From contig NZ_MTSZ01000002.1 of NCBI RefSeq assembly GCF_002118315.1, forward strand, positions 372,001-436,000: DNA of 64,000 nucleotides, read 5' to 3'. The translations under genes were made by a program, and so were the position numbers. This document shows, piece after piece, positions 34,110 to 42,838 of the stretch. Under the pieces are notes generated by a model, which saw only the letters and a program-made list of their open reading frames with translations, was not told the DNA's origin and did no database searches. The stretch's first letter is position 1. Each line of letters starts with the position of its first letter. This stretch comes from Kiloniella majae (lineage in GTDB: Bacteria > Pseudomonadota > Alphaproteobacteria > Kiloniellales > Kiloniellaceae).

Positions 34110-35921
34110 TTACCGCCCGGCGGCATAACCTTGCATAAACCGGGGGTTAGCCGCAGCTTTTAACAACCCTTTTTCTTTCGAAGCCGCAGCCATACGTCCC
34201 AAGGACCAGTCCGGTTCGATGACAACCTTGTGTCCTCGACGTTTCAATTCATCGATTGTTTCAGCCGGAAAGCGCCCCTCAAGAGCTAAGTTTCCGGGAT
34301 CACACTCACGTGGGTAGAAGGAACTTGGGAAATGTGCCGTCTGAAAAGCAGGCGCATCAATCGCTTCTTGCAGATTCAACCCGAAATGAACATGACGCAG
34401 AAAAAAATGTAGAGACCATTGATCCTGCTGATCTCCCCCTGGTGTCCCAAAGGCCATGTAGGGCACACCATCTTTCAAAGCGAGAGATGGCGTTAAAGTT
34501 GTTCTCGGTAGCTTTCCTGGTGCGATACAGGCCGGAGATCTTTCATCCAGCCAGAACATCTGTGCCCGGTTTGTCAGGCAGAATCCCAACCCCGGAACGA
34601 TAGGAGAAGATTGTAACCAGCCACCACTTGGTGTCGCAGAAACCATATTCCCCCAGCGATCAATAATATCAAGATGGCAGGTATCCCCCTTTGCGCCACC
34701 TTTATCATCCGGTGTCGGTTCGTCATCAAAACGTGCGACAGTCGGTTCGCCAATATCTTTATTGTCTTTGCCTTCGTCTGTGGTTCCCTTGATCCGGACA
34801 ACCACATTTCCTCCCTTGCCCGGAATAGCTCCCGGCCTGATTTCTAGAGAGGCCTGATCCGTGATAAGTTTTCGACGCTCATCGTTATAAACATCCGAAA
34901 GCAGGACATCCATAGGAACATCAACAAAATCAGGATCACCATAAAAAGCTTCCCGATCTGCAAAAGCCAGTTTTGCACTCTCTGTAACCAGATGCACAAA
35001 CTCTGGTGATTTTTCATCCAGAGCATCCAAATCAAAGCCTTTTAACAAAGCCAGTTGTTGCAAGAAAACTGGCCCCTGTCCCCACGCTGCAGTCTTACAG
35101 ACCGTATAACCCTGATAATCAAACGTGAGCGGCTCTTCATAAGAGGCTGCCCAACCTGTCAAATCATCTTTGCTCAGCAAAGCTTTGTGACGACGTCCCG
35201 TTGTATCCATAACCTCTGCCGTCTCACAGAAATCCGAAATTGCCTGTGCAACAAAACCCTCTGACCAGATTTTTCGAGCCGCCTCGATTTGTCCTTCCCG
35301 GTTATCCGAAACTGTTTCAGCCTCAGAAACAATACGGTCATACATATCAGCCATTTCAGGGTTCTTAAAAAGCTTCCCTGCTTCCGGCACTTTTCCATCT
35401 TTAAGATAGATATCAGCCGACGATGTCCATTCGTCCTCAAAAAGCGTTTTCACTCGATTTATTGTATGAGCAATATTTGGAACGATGGAATAGCCATCAC
35501 GTGCATAATTGATTGCGTAGGACAGAACATCACGCAACGACATGGTTCCGTAATCGAGCAACATCAGCATCCAGGCATCAAAAGCCCCTGGCACAACCGC
35601 AGAAAGCATCCCCGACCCGGGCACAATAGATAAATCCAAGGCTTTGTATGCTTCCAATGTTGCCTTTTGAGGTGCAGGTCCCTGACCGTTTATCACTTTC
35701 ACTGGCCCATTTTCCGGGGCGACAATAATCGGAACTTCCCCCCCCGGCCCGTTCAAATGTGGCTCAACCACTTGTAAAGCAAAGCCTGTCGCAACGGCAG
35801 CATCATAAGCGTTCCCACCTCGTTCCAGTATTCCCATACCCGCCGCGGTTGCCAGCCAATGGGTAGATGTAACAACACCAAAGGTTCCCACAATTTCAGG
35901 GCGCGTGGTGAATTCGCTCAT
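34110..35921 (-). CDS. Gamma-glutamyltransferase family protein (Ntn hydrolase)
   Basis: This 603-residue protein is a GGT-family autoprocessing hydrolase. The predicted nucleophile is Thr414 in GDTCHLDIIDRWGNMVSATPSGG, and substrate-binding blocks such as GNAYDAAVATGFALQVVEPH, PRTTLTPSLAL and AFGTPGGDQQDQW fit the family. No signal peptide is evident, so it is probably cytoplasmic, unlike periplasmic glutathione-degrading GGT. The region before the nucleophile (about 373-412) is longer and charged. It is divergent from tctCBA with a shared operator region. I infer it hydrolyses a gamma-glutamyl or acyl-amide compound taken up by that transporter, but the substrate is unknown. Confidence 0.86.
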   Translation of the reverse strand: MSEFTTRPEIVGTFGVVTSTHWLATAAGMGILERGGNAYDAAVATGFALQVVEPHLNGPGGEVPIIVAPENGPVKVINGQGPAPQKATLEAYKALDLSIVPGSGMLSAVVPGAFDAWMLMLLDYGTMSLRDVLSYAINYARDGYSIVPNIAHTINRVKTLFEDEWTSSADIYLKDGKVPEAGKLFKNPEMADMYDRIVSEAETVSDNREGQIEAARKIWSEGFVAQAISDFCETAEVMDTTGRRHKALLSKDDLTGWAASYEEPLTFDYQGYTVCKTAAWGQGPVFLQQLALLKGFDLDALDEKSPEFVHLVTESAKLAFADREAFYGDPDFVDVPMDVLLSDVYNDERRKLITDQASLEIRPGAIPGKGGNVVVRIKGTTDEGKDNKDIGEPTVARFDDEPTPDDKGGAKGDTCHLDIIDRWGNMVSATPSGGWLQSSPIVPGLGFCLTNRAQMFWLDERSPACIAPGKLPRTTLTPSLALKDGVPYMAFGTPGGDQQDQWSLHFFLRHVHFGLNLQEAIDAPAFQTAHFPSSFYPRECDPGNLALEGRFPAETIDELKRRGHKVVIEPDWSLGRMAAASKEKGLLKAAANPRFMQGYAAGR

Positions 35922-36044
35922 AACCTAATCTCCTAAATCAAATAGATTCCCCTAATACAGATATCTAGCAAAAACAAATCACTAGATCCCGCACCAAGGT
36001 ATCAAAACAACATAACTTGACAGTGAACATAGATCATGCCGATA

Positions 36045-36076
36045 ATTGGTACAACCAATATAATTTGGTTAAACCA
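36045..36076. promoter_or_regulatory. Paired TGGTnnnACCA operators between GGT-like gene and tctC
   Basis: Two inverted repeats lie in tandem: TGGT-ACA-ACCA (36047-36057, extended to ATTGGT/ACCAAT) and TGGT-TAA-ACCA (36066-36076), 19 bp centre to centre. This is the half-site pattern of FadR/FCD-type GntR regulators. The GntR-FCD gene at 40365, at the end of the same locus, is the probable binder. Confidence 0.65.
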
Positions 36077-36139
36077 GTTAATTTTACTCAGGTATCAAAA
36101 ATTTTCTTATCTAAAATCTTTCTCTGGGGAGGGAACTTC

Positions 36140-37126
36140 ATGTTCAAGATTTCATTAAAATCAGGGGCTGCCGCTTTGTTGGCAACCGCGGCAATAGGGT
36201 TGGCATCACAATCTCTTACAGCATCAGCAAATGCGGCCGAGATTTCCTGCGACACAGCGAAGCTTATTGTACCGTGGAAAGCCGGCGGTGGCACAGATGT
36301 TGTTTTTCGTAAATTTGCCGAAGCTGCCAACAAATCCGGAGCCAAACCACAGCTACAAGTAATCAACATTCCGGGTCAGGGCGGCAACAAGGGTACCAAA
36401 GAAGCTCACCGTGCCAAAGCAGACGGTTGTACTTTGATTGCCATCCATCAATCCGCAATTACCAGCTACTTCACAGGTCGCATAGACTTCACGTGGGATG
36501 CTTTTGAACCTGTTAGCTTGTTGACCAGAACGGCTTCCTTCGTCGGTGCGGCTTCAGACACGTCTTATAACAACCTTGAAGAGCTGATTGCCGATGCAAA
36601 AAAACGCCCGGAAGAAATCACTGCGGGCGGTACCTTTGGATCAGTCAGTCAATTTCTTTTCCTTCTGATCGAAGATGCGGCAGGGGTAAAGTTCAGACAC
36701 GTTTCTTATGATGGTACAAAAGAACGTATCACCGCCCTTTTAGCAAAGAATATCGAAATTGGTGAAATCAACCTGACAGCGGCGACTAAATATCTTGAAG
36801 CAGGTGATATGAAAGCTCTGGCTGTCATGGGTGATAAGGAAATGACAGAGACCCCCGGCGTAAAAACAGCCAAGGATCAAGGCATCAATGTTGTCTTTGG
36901 CGTAGAGCGTGGTGTTATGCTCCCAAAAGGCACATCACCTGACATCATTGCCCATTACCAAGCTATTTTTGAGAAAGCGGCACAAGATCCTTCCTTGAAT
37001 GAGTCACTGAACAAAACAGGGACCGATATTGTGTACAAAAACGCAGCTACTTACACCGATCATATGCAAACGACGTATGACAAATGGTTGGATATTGCCA
37101 AGAAAATTGGTGCTTACAAACGTTAA
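36140..37126 (+). CDS. tctC: Tripartite tricarboxylate transporter substrate-binding protein (TctC/Bug family)
   Basis: The 328-residue product starts at the ATG at 36140, six bases after GGGAGGG, giving a Sec signal peptide (cleavage near SANAA-EISC). A longer frame starting 41 codons upstream lacks such a site. The mature part is a Bug/TctC-type solute receptor (IVPWKAGGGTDVVFRK is the family motif). It delivers carboxylates, or in some family members amides and other solutes, to the TctBA membrane complex. It is followed by a hairpin-terminator and then tctB, so the receptor can be made in excess over the membrane proteins. The gene divergent to it encodes the GGT-like hydrolase. Confidence 0.9.
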   Translation: MFKISLKSGAAALLATAAIGLASQSLTASANAAEISCDTAKLIVPWKAGGGTDVVFRKFAEAANKSGAKPQLQVINIPGQGGNKGTKEAHRAKADGCTLIAIHQSAITSYFTGRIDFTWDAFEPVSLLTRTASFVGAASDTSYNNLEELIADAKKRPEEITAGGTFGSVSQFLFLLIEDAAGVKFRHVSYDGTKERITALLAKNIEIGEINLTAATKYLEAGDMKALAVMGDKEMTETPGVKTAKDQGINVVFGVERGVMLPKGTSPDIIAHYQAIFEKAAQDPSLNESLNKTGTDIVYKNAATYTDHMQTTYDKWLDIAKKIGAYKR

Positions 37127-37175
37127 GTCTTGTTGTTTTAAGACCATTTGAGCTTCCGGTCTTAATCAACTTACT

Positions 37176-37228
37176 CGCGCTGACCTTCTCCCGTTTCGTA
37201 AAATGTCAGAGGTCAGCGCGCTTTTTAT
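37176..37228 (+). terminator. Intra-operon terminator/attenuator between tctC and tctB
   Basis: CGCGCTGACCT and AGGTCAGCGCG form a perfect 11-bp stem around a 23-base loop. T5 follows with one interruption. It lies just before the tctB ribosome binding site, so partial read-through would set a receptor-to-permease ratio. Confidence 0.75.
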
Positions 37229-37241
37229 TCTGGAGTTTCCG

Positions 37242-37742
37242 ATGATCAGAGCCAGACAAGATCTCTGTGTAGCTATCTTTTTGCTCATGTTCTGTAGTGT
37301 TATGTTATGGGCCAGCTATGATATTCGAGACCTGGGATATCCTGGCTTGAAGCCTGAAACCTGGCCTCGCTTTTTACTTATTCTTCTCAGTGGATTAAGT
37401 GCACTTTACTTAATCAGGTCTCTGAAATCCCTGAAAAATCCAGAAGCACCTTCTGAAGATGCAGCTGCTCACTTAGGTTTCTGGTCAAAGTATAAAAATG
37501 CAGTTTGGTGCTTTGCGCTCTTTTTCCTGTTTCTATTCAGCCTTGATTACATTGGGATGCTCATTGGCGGCATGCTTTTTGTGTTTTCACAGCTAACAGT
37601 TCTTGGCGAGTTCACCAGAAAAAACATCATTCTGCATTCAATTGTCGCCATTATTTCGGTTGGCCTGATGTGGTTGATCTTTACCTACAGTCTTCGGGTT
37701 CATCTGCCCGCAGGTGAAATTTTTGCGGCATGGCAGGTGTAA
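37242..37742 (+). CDS. tctB: Tripartite tricarboxylate transporter small membrane subunit TctB
   Basis: The 166-residue product starts at an ATG six bases after GGAG. It has about four hydrophobic segments, including LCVAIFLLMFCSVMLWASYD, FLLILLSGLSALYLI, AVWCFALFFLFLFSLDY and the C-terminal IVAIISVGLMWLIF. This is the DUF1468/TctB layout. It forms the membrane complex with TctA. The stop is three bases before the tctA start, so the two are translationally coupled. Confidence 0.88.
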   Translation: MIRARQDLCVAIFLLMFCSVMLWASYDIRDLGYPGLKPETWPRFLLILLSGLSALYLIRSLKSLKNPEAPSEDAAAHLGFWSKYKNAVWCFALFFLFLFSLDYIGMLIGGMLFVFSQLTVLGEFTRKNIILHSIVAIISVGLMWLIFTYSLRVHLPAGEIFAAWQV

Positions 37743-37745
37743 ACT

Positions 37746-39440
37746 ATGTGGGACATTATTCTTCAAGCCAGTAACAATATTTTATTCGACCCCAACACTC
37801 TTCTTCTCATGGGCATCGGCGTCATTGCAGGCCTGTTAACGGGCGCAATACCAGGCTTCACCATTGCGATGGGCGTTGTACTCACCCTTCCCTTTACCTT
37901 TGGCATGTCTGCTACTCAGGGTGTCGCGACAATGATCGGCGTTTTTGTCGGTGGGCTCTCTGGTGGCTTGATGTCCGGTATGTTAACGGGCATTCCTGGA
38001 ACACCGTCATCTGTTGCCACGACCTTTGATGGTTTTCCCATGGCACGCAACGGAAAACCCGGTCTCGCCCTTGGCCTTGGTGTCTGGTCTTCCTTTTTTG
38101 GAGGCATCATCAGCGCCATATTGCTCGTTGCCCTAGCCCCACAGCTTGCTGTTCTTGGGTTGGAATTTGGTCCCTGGGATTATTTCTCACTCATTCTCTT
38201 CTCGCTGACAATCACTGCCAGCCTCTCGGGCAAAGCGCTTTTAAAAGGTATGATTGCAGGCATTCTCGGTCTGTTTTTTGCCACCGCGGGCGAAGACCCC
38301 ATCAATGGCATGGCACGTTTTGATTTCGGATGGGATCCTTTGTTACAGGGTTTTGCCTTTCTTCCTGTCCTCATCGGCCTTTTTGCCTTTAGCCAACTAC
38401 TCAGTGATATCGAAGACAGCAAACAAGCCCGGCGTCCGCTGCTAGAAAAATCCATGTCCGCAGCCCGCATAGAACATCGACAAGCCATCAAAATGATTTT
38501 TGCCCGTTGGGGAAACCTTATTCGATCCAGCTTAATCGGTGTATTTACCGGGGTCTTACCCGCAGCTGGCAGCTCAATTTCAAACATTCTTGCCTATGAT
38601 CAAGCCAAGAAAGCAGCCCCGGATGACAATACATTTGGCAGTGGTGATCCCGACGGGATTATTGCCCCCGAAGCCGCAAACAATGCAACCGCTGGGGGAT
38701 CACTTATTACTATGATGGCCCTCGGGATACCCGGAGATGTCGTGACTGCTGTCATGATTGGGGCCTTGATGATCCATGATATTGTTCCCGGACCTTCTTT
38801 TATCTCAGACCAACCGGTTCTCGCCTACTCTGTTTTCATCGCTTTTTTCCTCGCCCATTTCATGATGGTTGGCACTCAGGCCCTGACCTTACGATTATTT
38901 TTATTCGCGACAAGATCACCCATGTACATTCTGGCCGCCATTATTTTGGCCTATTGCTCCATCGGTGTTTTTTCTCTTCATAATGTACAGTTTGATATGT
39001 GGGTTATGCTTGGTTTTGGTGTTGTCGGATATACGCTTCGTAAACTCGGCTTTCCACTTGCCCCGATGATCCTTGGTGTTGTCCTTGGGCAAATTGCCGA
39101 ACTCAATCTGTCCAGAGCCCTTTCCATCAGCGATGATATGACCCTGTTCCTCAGCAGACCATGGTCCCTCTTCTTTCTAATTCTGGCTATATTTTCCTTC
39201 AGCTTTCCCTGGTATCAAGAGGCGATCAAATTAAAACGACAATGGGCATCTTATTTCATACCTTTTGCGATGACTGGTTTGGCTTTACCTTTGTTCCTGA
39301 TGCAAGGTTCTATTCGCCCCATCCTTGCCGTGGGATTGATATTCGCAGCATTATTCATTTTTTGGAAAACCTGGAAGAAAAATAAGCTGGAAAAAATAAG
39401 GTCAAAAAAAGATAAAAACCTTAATGAAAAGAAAACCTAA
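37746..39440 (+). CDS. tctA: Tripartite tricarboxylate transporter large membrane subunit TctA
   Basis: This 564-residue polytopic membrane protein of the TctA family starts with GLLTGAIPGFTIAMGVVLTLP. The hallmark loops LTGIPGTPSSVATTFDGFPMA and VLPAAGSSISN are present, and GDPDGIIAPEAANNATAGG, another TctA signature, is intact. It forms the channel with TctB. The C-terminal tail (about 535-564) is rich in Lys and Glu and extends beyond the last membrane segment. Substrate cannot be read from the sequence. The neighbours suggest gamma-glutamyl or amide compounds. Confidence 0.92.
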   Translation: MWDIILQASNNILFDPNTLLLMGIGVIAGLLTGAIPGFTIAMGVVLTLPFTFGMSATQGVATMIGVFVGGLSGGLMSGMLTGIPGTPSSVATTFDGFPMARNGKPGLALGLGVWSSFFGGIISAILLVALAPQLAVLGLEFGPWDYFSLILFSLTITASLSGKALLKGMIAGILGLFFATAGEDPINGMARFDFGWDPLLQGFAFLPVLIGLFAFSQLLSDIEDSKQARRPLLEKSMSAARIEHRQAIKMIFARWGNLIRSSLIGVFTGVLPAAGSSISNILAYDQAKKAAPDDNTFGSGDPDGIIAPEAANNATAGGSLITMMALGIPGDVVTAVMIGALMIHDIVPGPSFISDQPVLAYSVFIAFFLAHFMMVGTQALTLRLFLFATRSPMYILAAIILAYCSIGVFSLHNVQFDMWVMLGFGVVGYTLRKLGFPLAPMILGVVLGQIAELNLSRALSISDDMTLFLSRPWSLFFLILAIFSFSFPWYQEAIKLKRQWASYFIPFAMTGLALPLFLMQGSIRPILAVGLIFAALFIFWKTWKKNKLEKIRSKKDKNLNEKKT

Positions 39441-39499
39441 GCTGAGATAACACTCATTCACTAACTTTTACCAAATCTTTGTAGTCAGGCTTTATATAA

Positions 39500-40327
39500 A
39501 TGGATGCACTCCTATCAACAGATCTGCTTGTATTGGCAGTTGTCTTATTGGCAACAGGTGTCGTTGCCGGGCTTATCGCCGGTCTGTTAGGCGTTGGCGG
39601 CGGAATTGTTATTGTCCCGGTCCTATATCACCTCTTCAGCCTTATTGGCGTTGATGAATCTGTCCGAATGCATACCGCAGTTGGAACGTCCTTAGCGACT
39701 ATTCTTATTACGGGCTTTGCCTCTGCCCGATCTCACTATAATAAAGGTGCTGTTGATACAGACTTGCTTAAAAGCTGGGGCCCCGCCATCGCAATCGGTG
39801 TTTTGATTGGCGTTGTCGTTGGTGGAAATATCGGGTCCGAAGCCTTGATCGCTGTCTTTGCGGTTATCGCCTTAATCGTAGCCTTGAATATGGCTTTCCG
39901 TCCTGATGGTACACATATTTCTGATCAACTACCCGGCTCTCCCTTTAAACAGCTTATAGGGGTTTTCATCGGCGGTATTTCTGTCCTGATGGGTATTGGC
40001 GGCGGAACCTTGTCAGTGCCTATTCTCACCCTTTTCAATTACCCCATTCGCAAAGCTGTTGCGACGGCTTCTGCTATCGGACTTATCATCGCGGTTCCAG
40101 GTTTTCTTGGGTATATCTACTTCGGTTTGGGACTACCAGGCAGACCGGATTTCTCTCTTGGTTATGTCAACCTGATTGGTTTCGCCCTGATCATTCCAAC
40201 GTCTGGTTTCTTCGCCCCTATCGGCGCAAAAATTGCCCATGCAATTCCGCCAAAGTTACTTCGCCTGTCCTTTGCTTTTTTCCTCTTCATCACAAGCTTG
40301 CGCATGATACATGACTTGCTAACATAA
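39500..40327 (+). CDS. TSUP family membrane transporter (TauE/SafE-like)
   Basis: This 275-residue protein has the TauE/SafE duplicated repeat: GLIAGLLGVGGGIVIVPVLY at the N-terminus and GVFIGGISVLMGIGGGTLSVP in the second half. About eight hydrophobic segments are visible. Members export or import sulfite, organosulfonates, sulfoacetate or short organic anions. It follows tctA by 59 bp and precedes the GntR regulator, so it may export a product, for example a sulfur-containing or carboxylate waste, of whatever the TctCBA/GGT-like pair processes. This is inferred. Confidence 0.85.
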   Translation: MDALLSTDLLVLAVVLLATGVVAGLIAGLLGVGGGIVIVPVLYHLFSLIGVDESVRMHTAVGTSLATILITGFASARSHYNKGAVDTDLLKSWGPAIAIGVLIGVVVGGNIGSEALIAVFAVIALIVALNMAFRPDGTHISDQLPGSPFKQLIGVFIGGISVLMGIGGGTLSVPILTLFNYPIRKAVATASAIGLIIAVPGFLGYIYFGLGLPGRPDFSLGYVNLIGFALIIPTSGFFAPIGAKIAHAIPPKLLRLSFAFFLFITSLRMIHDLLT

Positions 40328-40364
40328 GAAGGCTGCCTTAGAAGGCAGTAATGGGAGAGCAAGC

Positions 40365-41102
40365 ATGATAGACCAAAGTCAGTCCGCGACGTTAGAGCAA
40401 GAAACTGAAACGAACGATAATTCAGCTTCAACGGTACGGGCCTATGAAGATGTTATTGCCAAGATCAAAAAACTGATCAACGATGAAGACATGGGCCCCG
40501 GTGATGCTCTTCCTTCCGAACGACGTCTATCTGACTTGTTTGCAGTCTCACGCCATTCCGTCCGTGAAGCCATCCGTGTCCTACAGGAACAAGGTGTCCT
40601 GGCCCCAAAGCGTGGAAGCGGCAACTACATAAGATCTTCCTCACGAGAAGAGTTAACCCGCGCACTATCTTCACTGGTATCTGGCGACGCCCGTCGTCTA
40701 TTCGAAGTCTTTCAGCTTCGCGAGTTAATGGAACCTCAGATAGCTGCTCTTGCAGCAGAGATGATCCTGCCGGAACAATTAGAGGAAATGGATCAGCTTC
40801 TCCGGACGCAGATGACAACAGAAGATCTAAGTGAACTGCAAAAAATTGATCGAAATTTTCATGCGCTCATCGCCAAGGCAACGGGCAATGCACTGCTATC
40901 TGATTTGATGGACAAGATCAGTGCATCAATGGACCCATCCCGAACCGAAGGTCATCAAAGCGATGAGCGACGCGTTGCCTCCATCACTGGCCATTGCCGC
41001 ATCCTAAAGGCTTTGCAAGCACACGATCCCGTTGCAGCAGCAGAAGCAATGCGAGATCATATCAACGATATAAAACACGCTGTTTCCCCCGATACTCCAT
41101 AG
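40365..41102 (+). CDS. GntR-family regulator, FadR/FCD type
   Basis: This 245-residue protein has an N-terminal winged helix (SERRLSDLFAVSRHSVREAIRVLQEQGVL) and an all-helical FCD ligand domain (about 105-235). Its metal/ligand side is in DRNFHALIAKATGN and ITGHCRILKAL. It ends the tct-TSUP locus and is preceded by a small hairpin (40333-40348). It most likely represses tctCBA and the divergent GGT-like gene through the TGGTnnnACCA sites at 36045-36076. The effector is unknown and is probably the transported substrate or its first product. Confidence 0.9.
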   Translation: MIDQSQSATLEQETETNDNSASTVRAYEDVIAKIKKLINDEDMGPGDALPSERRLSDLFAVSRHSVREAIRVLQEQGVLAPKRGSGNYIRSSSREELTRALSSLVSGDARRLFEVFQLRELMEPQIAALAAEMILPEQLEEMDQLLRTQMTTEDLSELQKIDRNFHALIAKATGNALLSDLMDKISASMDPSRTEGHQSDERRVASITGHCRILKALQAHDPVAAAEAMRDHINDIKHAVSPDTP

Positions 41103-41106
41103 ACTT

Positions 41107-42612
41107 TTATTCTGCAGCTTCTTTTTGTGGATCAGGATAAAGCTCGTCCATTGATACACTTCGACCTGTATCAAGAACAATACGGGCATGATAGCGTTTT
41201 AATGCACGCGCATCTGCCGCACCACAGCTATGGGCGATAGTTCCGACTTCTTTGCGCATGTTCTTTGCATAACTGGCAACACGAACTGATTTCGTTTCCG
41301 GGTCCAGGCCAAACTGTAGTTTCTTGTTATGGGTGGTCACACCGGTCGGACAGGTGTTCTTGTTGCACTGCAACGCCTGAATACACCCAAGCGCAAACAT
41401 AAACCCACGTGCTGAATTTACAAAATCGGCCCCGGCACAATAGGCCCATGCCACATCAGACGGGTTAATCATCTTGCCACTGGCACAGACTTTAATACGA
41501 TCACGCAGCCCATGCTTGATCAGGGTATCGACCACATGAGGTAAGCTTTCCCGCAGAGGAACACCCATATTGTCGATCAAACTCATTGGGGCTGCGCCTG
41601 TTCCCCCATCAGCACTATCAATTGTGATAAAATCAGGGGCGCTTTCAATGCCTCGTTTTTTAATTTCTTCACACAGGTTATCAAAAAACCCATAAGCGCC
41701 GACGACCATCTTGAAACCAACCGGTTTGCCCGTGGTATCGCGGATATAGGCAAGCATATCCAAAAGATCACTCTCGCATTTAACCTCTGGATGACGATTT
41801 GGACTGATGGCAGATTGACCGATTGGAATACCACGAATTTTGGAAATTTCTTCGGTAACCTTTTCCCCCGGCAAAATACCTCCCTTACCTGGTTTGGCCC
41901 CTTGAGAAAGTTTTAGCTCAAACATTTTAACCTGATCATGCGCCGCAATTTCCCGGAGTTTGTCTTCATCAAAACCGCCTTCGGGTTTGCGAACACCGAA
42001 CTTGGCGGTTCCAATCTGAAAGACAATATCGGCCCCACCTTCCAGGTGATAAGGCGACAAGCCGCCCTCACCTGTATTCAACCAGATACCAGCCTTCTTG
42101 GCCCCTTTTGATAAAGCCTGCACAGCCGGAATAGAAATCGCCCCATAGCTCATCCCAGAAATGTTAAAAATACTATCTGTTTCATATGGTTGCTGACAGT
42201 AAGGGCCAATGATCACGTTACCGGGTTCGATAGCGTCCTCTTCCTGGGTTGGGAAAGGGCAATTCACAAAGAAAACCGTTCCCGCAGGTCTGAGATCACG
42301 GGTAGATCCAAACGCCACGGTGGAATCAACATTTTTAGCCGCGCGATAGACCCAGGATCTTTCAGCACGGTTAAAGGGCATTTCTTCACGGTCCAAGGCA
42401 AAGAAATACTGGCGAAAGAATTCCCCCAAATGCTCAAAGAAATAGCGAAAACGTGCAATAACCGGATAGTTTCGGCGCAGCGTACTCTCAGTCTGCGTTA
42501 CATCAGTGATGTAGGCGTAAATCAGCCACAGAAACCCGGCCCCGACAGCCGTTATAAAAAGAAAAGAGAGAAGTTCCAGAAAAGTAACAACAAAATCAGG
42601 TATCTGTTCCAT
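41107..42612 (-). CDS. Membrane-anchored FMN-binding glutamate synthase domain protein
   Basis: The 501-residue protein has one N-terminal membrane segment (FLELLSFLFITAVGAGFLWLIYAYI) and then the glutamate synthase central/FMN domain. FMN-site motifs are ISGMSYGAISIPAVQAL, GEGGLSPYH, the KPGKGGILPGEKV segment and DSADGGTGAAP. Conserved cysteines of the archaeal-type GltB 3Fe-4S region appear in CNKNTCPTGV. Such stand-alone proteins are common in alphaproteobacteria but their reaction is uncertain. There is no amidotransferase or NADPH subunit here. It lies 4 bp from the convergent GntR gene. A GGGGAGAG ribosome binding site precedes the ATG. Confidence 0.85.
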   Translation of the reverse strand: MEQIPDFVVTFLELLSFLFITAVGAGFLWLIYAYITDVTQTESTLRRNYPVIARFRYFFEHLGEFFRQYFFALDREEMPFNRAERSWVYRAAKNVDSTVAFGSTRDLRPAGTVFFVNCPFPTQEEDAIEPGNVIIGPYCQQPYETDSIFNISGMSYGAISIPAVQALSKGAKKAGIWLNTGEGGLSPYHLEGGADIVFQIGTAKFGVRKPEGGFDEDKLREIAAHDQVKMFELKLSQGAKPGKGGILPGEKVTEEISKIRGIPIGQSAISPNRHPEVKCESDLLDMLAYIRDTTGKPVGFKMVVGAYGFFDNLCEEIKKRGIESAPDFITIDSADGGTGAAPMSLIDNMGVPLRESLPHVVDTLIKHGLRDRIKVCASGKMINPSDVAWAYCAGADFVNSARGFMFALGCIQALQCNKNTCPTGVTTHNKKLQFGLDPETKSVRVASYAKNMRKEVGTIAHSCGAADARALKRYHARIVLDTGRSVSMDELYPDPQKEAAE

Positions 42613-42755
42613 TAAAATCTCTCCCCATTATCATTTTCATTTAACAAACTATAATAGGAAAACTCTCTTAAAAGCCAGTCACAAGAAAAGTAGCTGTTTG
42701 TGACTGTATAGATTTTGTCTTCATCCTTCCCCCTGCTCGACGGGTTCTGACAAAA

Positions 42756-42788
42756 AATAAAAGCGCTGGAAAACCAACGCTTTTATTT
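42756..42788 (-). terminator. Terminator of the bkd operon
   Basis: AATAAAAGCG and CGCTTTTATT flank a short mismatched TGG/CCA-containing inner stem. On the minus strand it lies about 50 bp after the lpd stop and is followed by a T-run. Confidence 0.75.
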
Positions 42789-42838
42789 CGAGTATTTCTT
42801 ATAACTCCTCTTTTAACATAGAGATGTTCAAATCATGA

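Noticed and set aside
36017-36139. N-terminally extended TctC
   Set aside because: The extension would bury the signal peptide and overlaps the paired operators. GGGAGGG supports the ATG at 36140.
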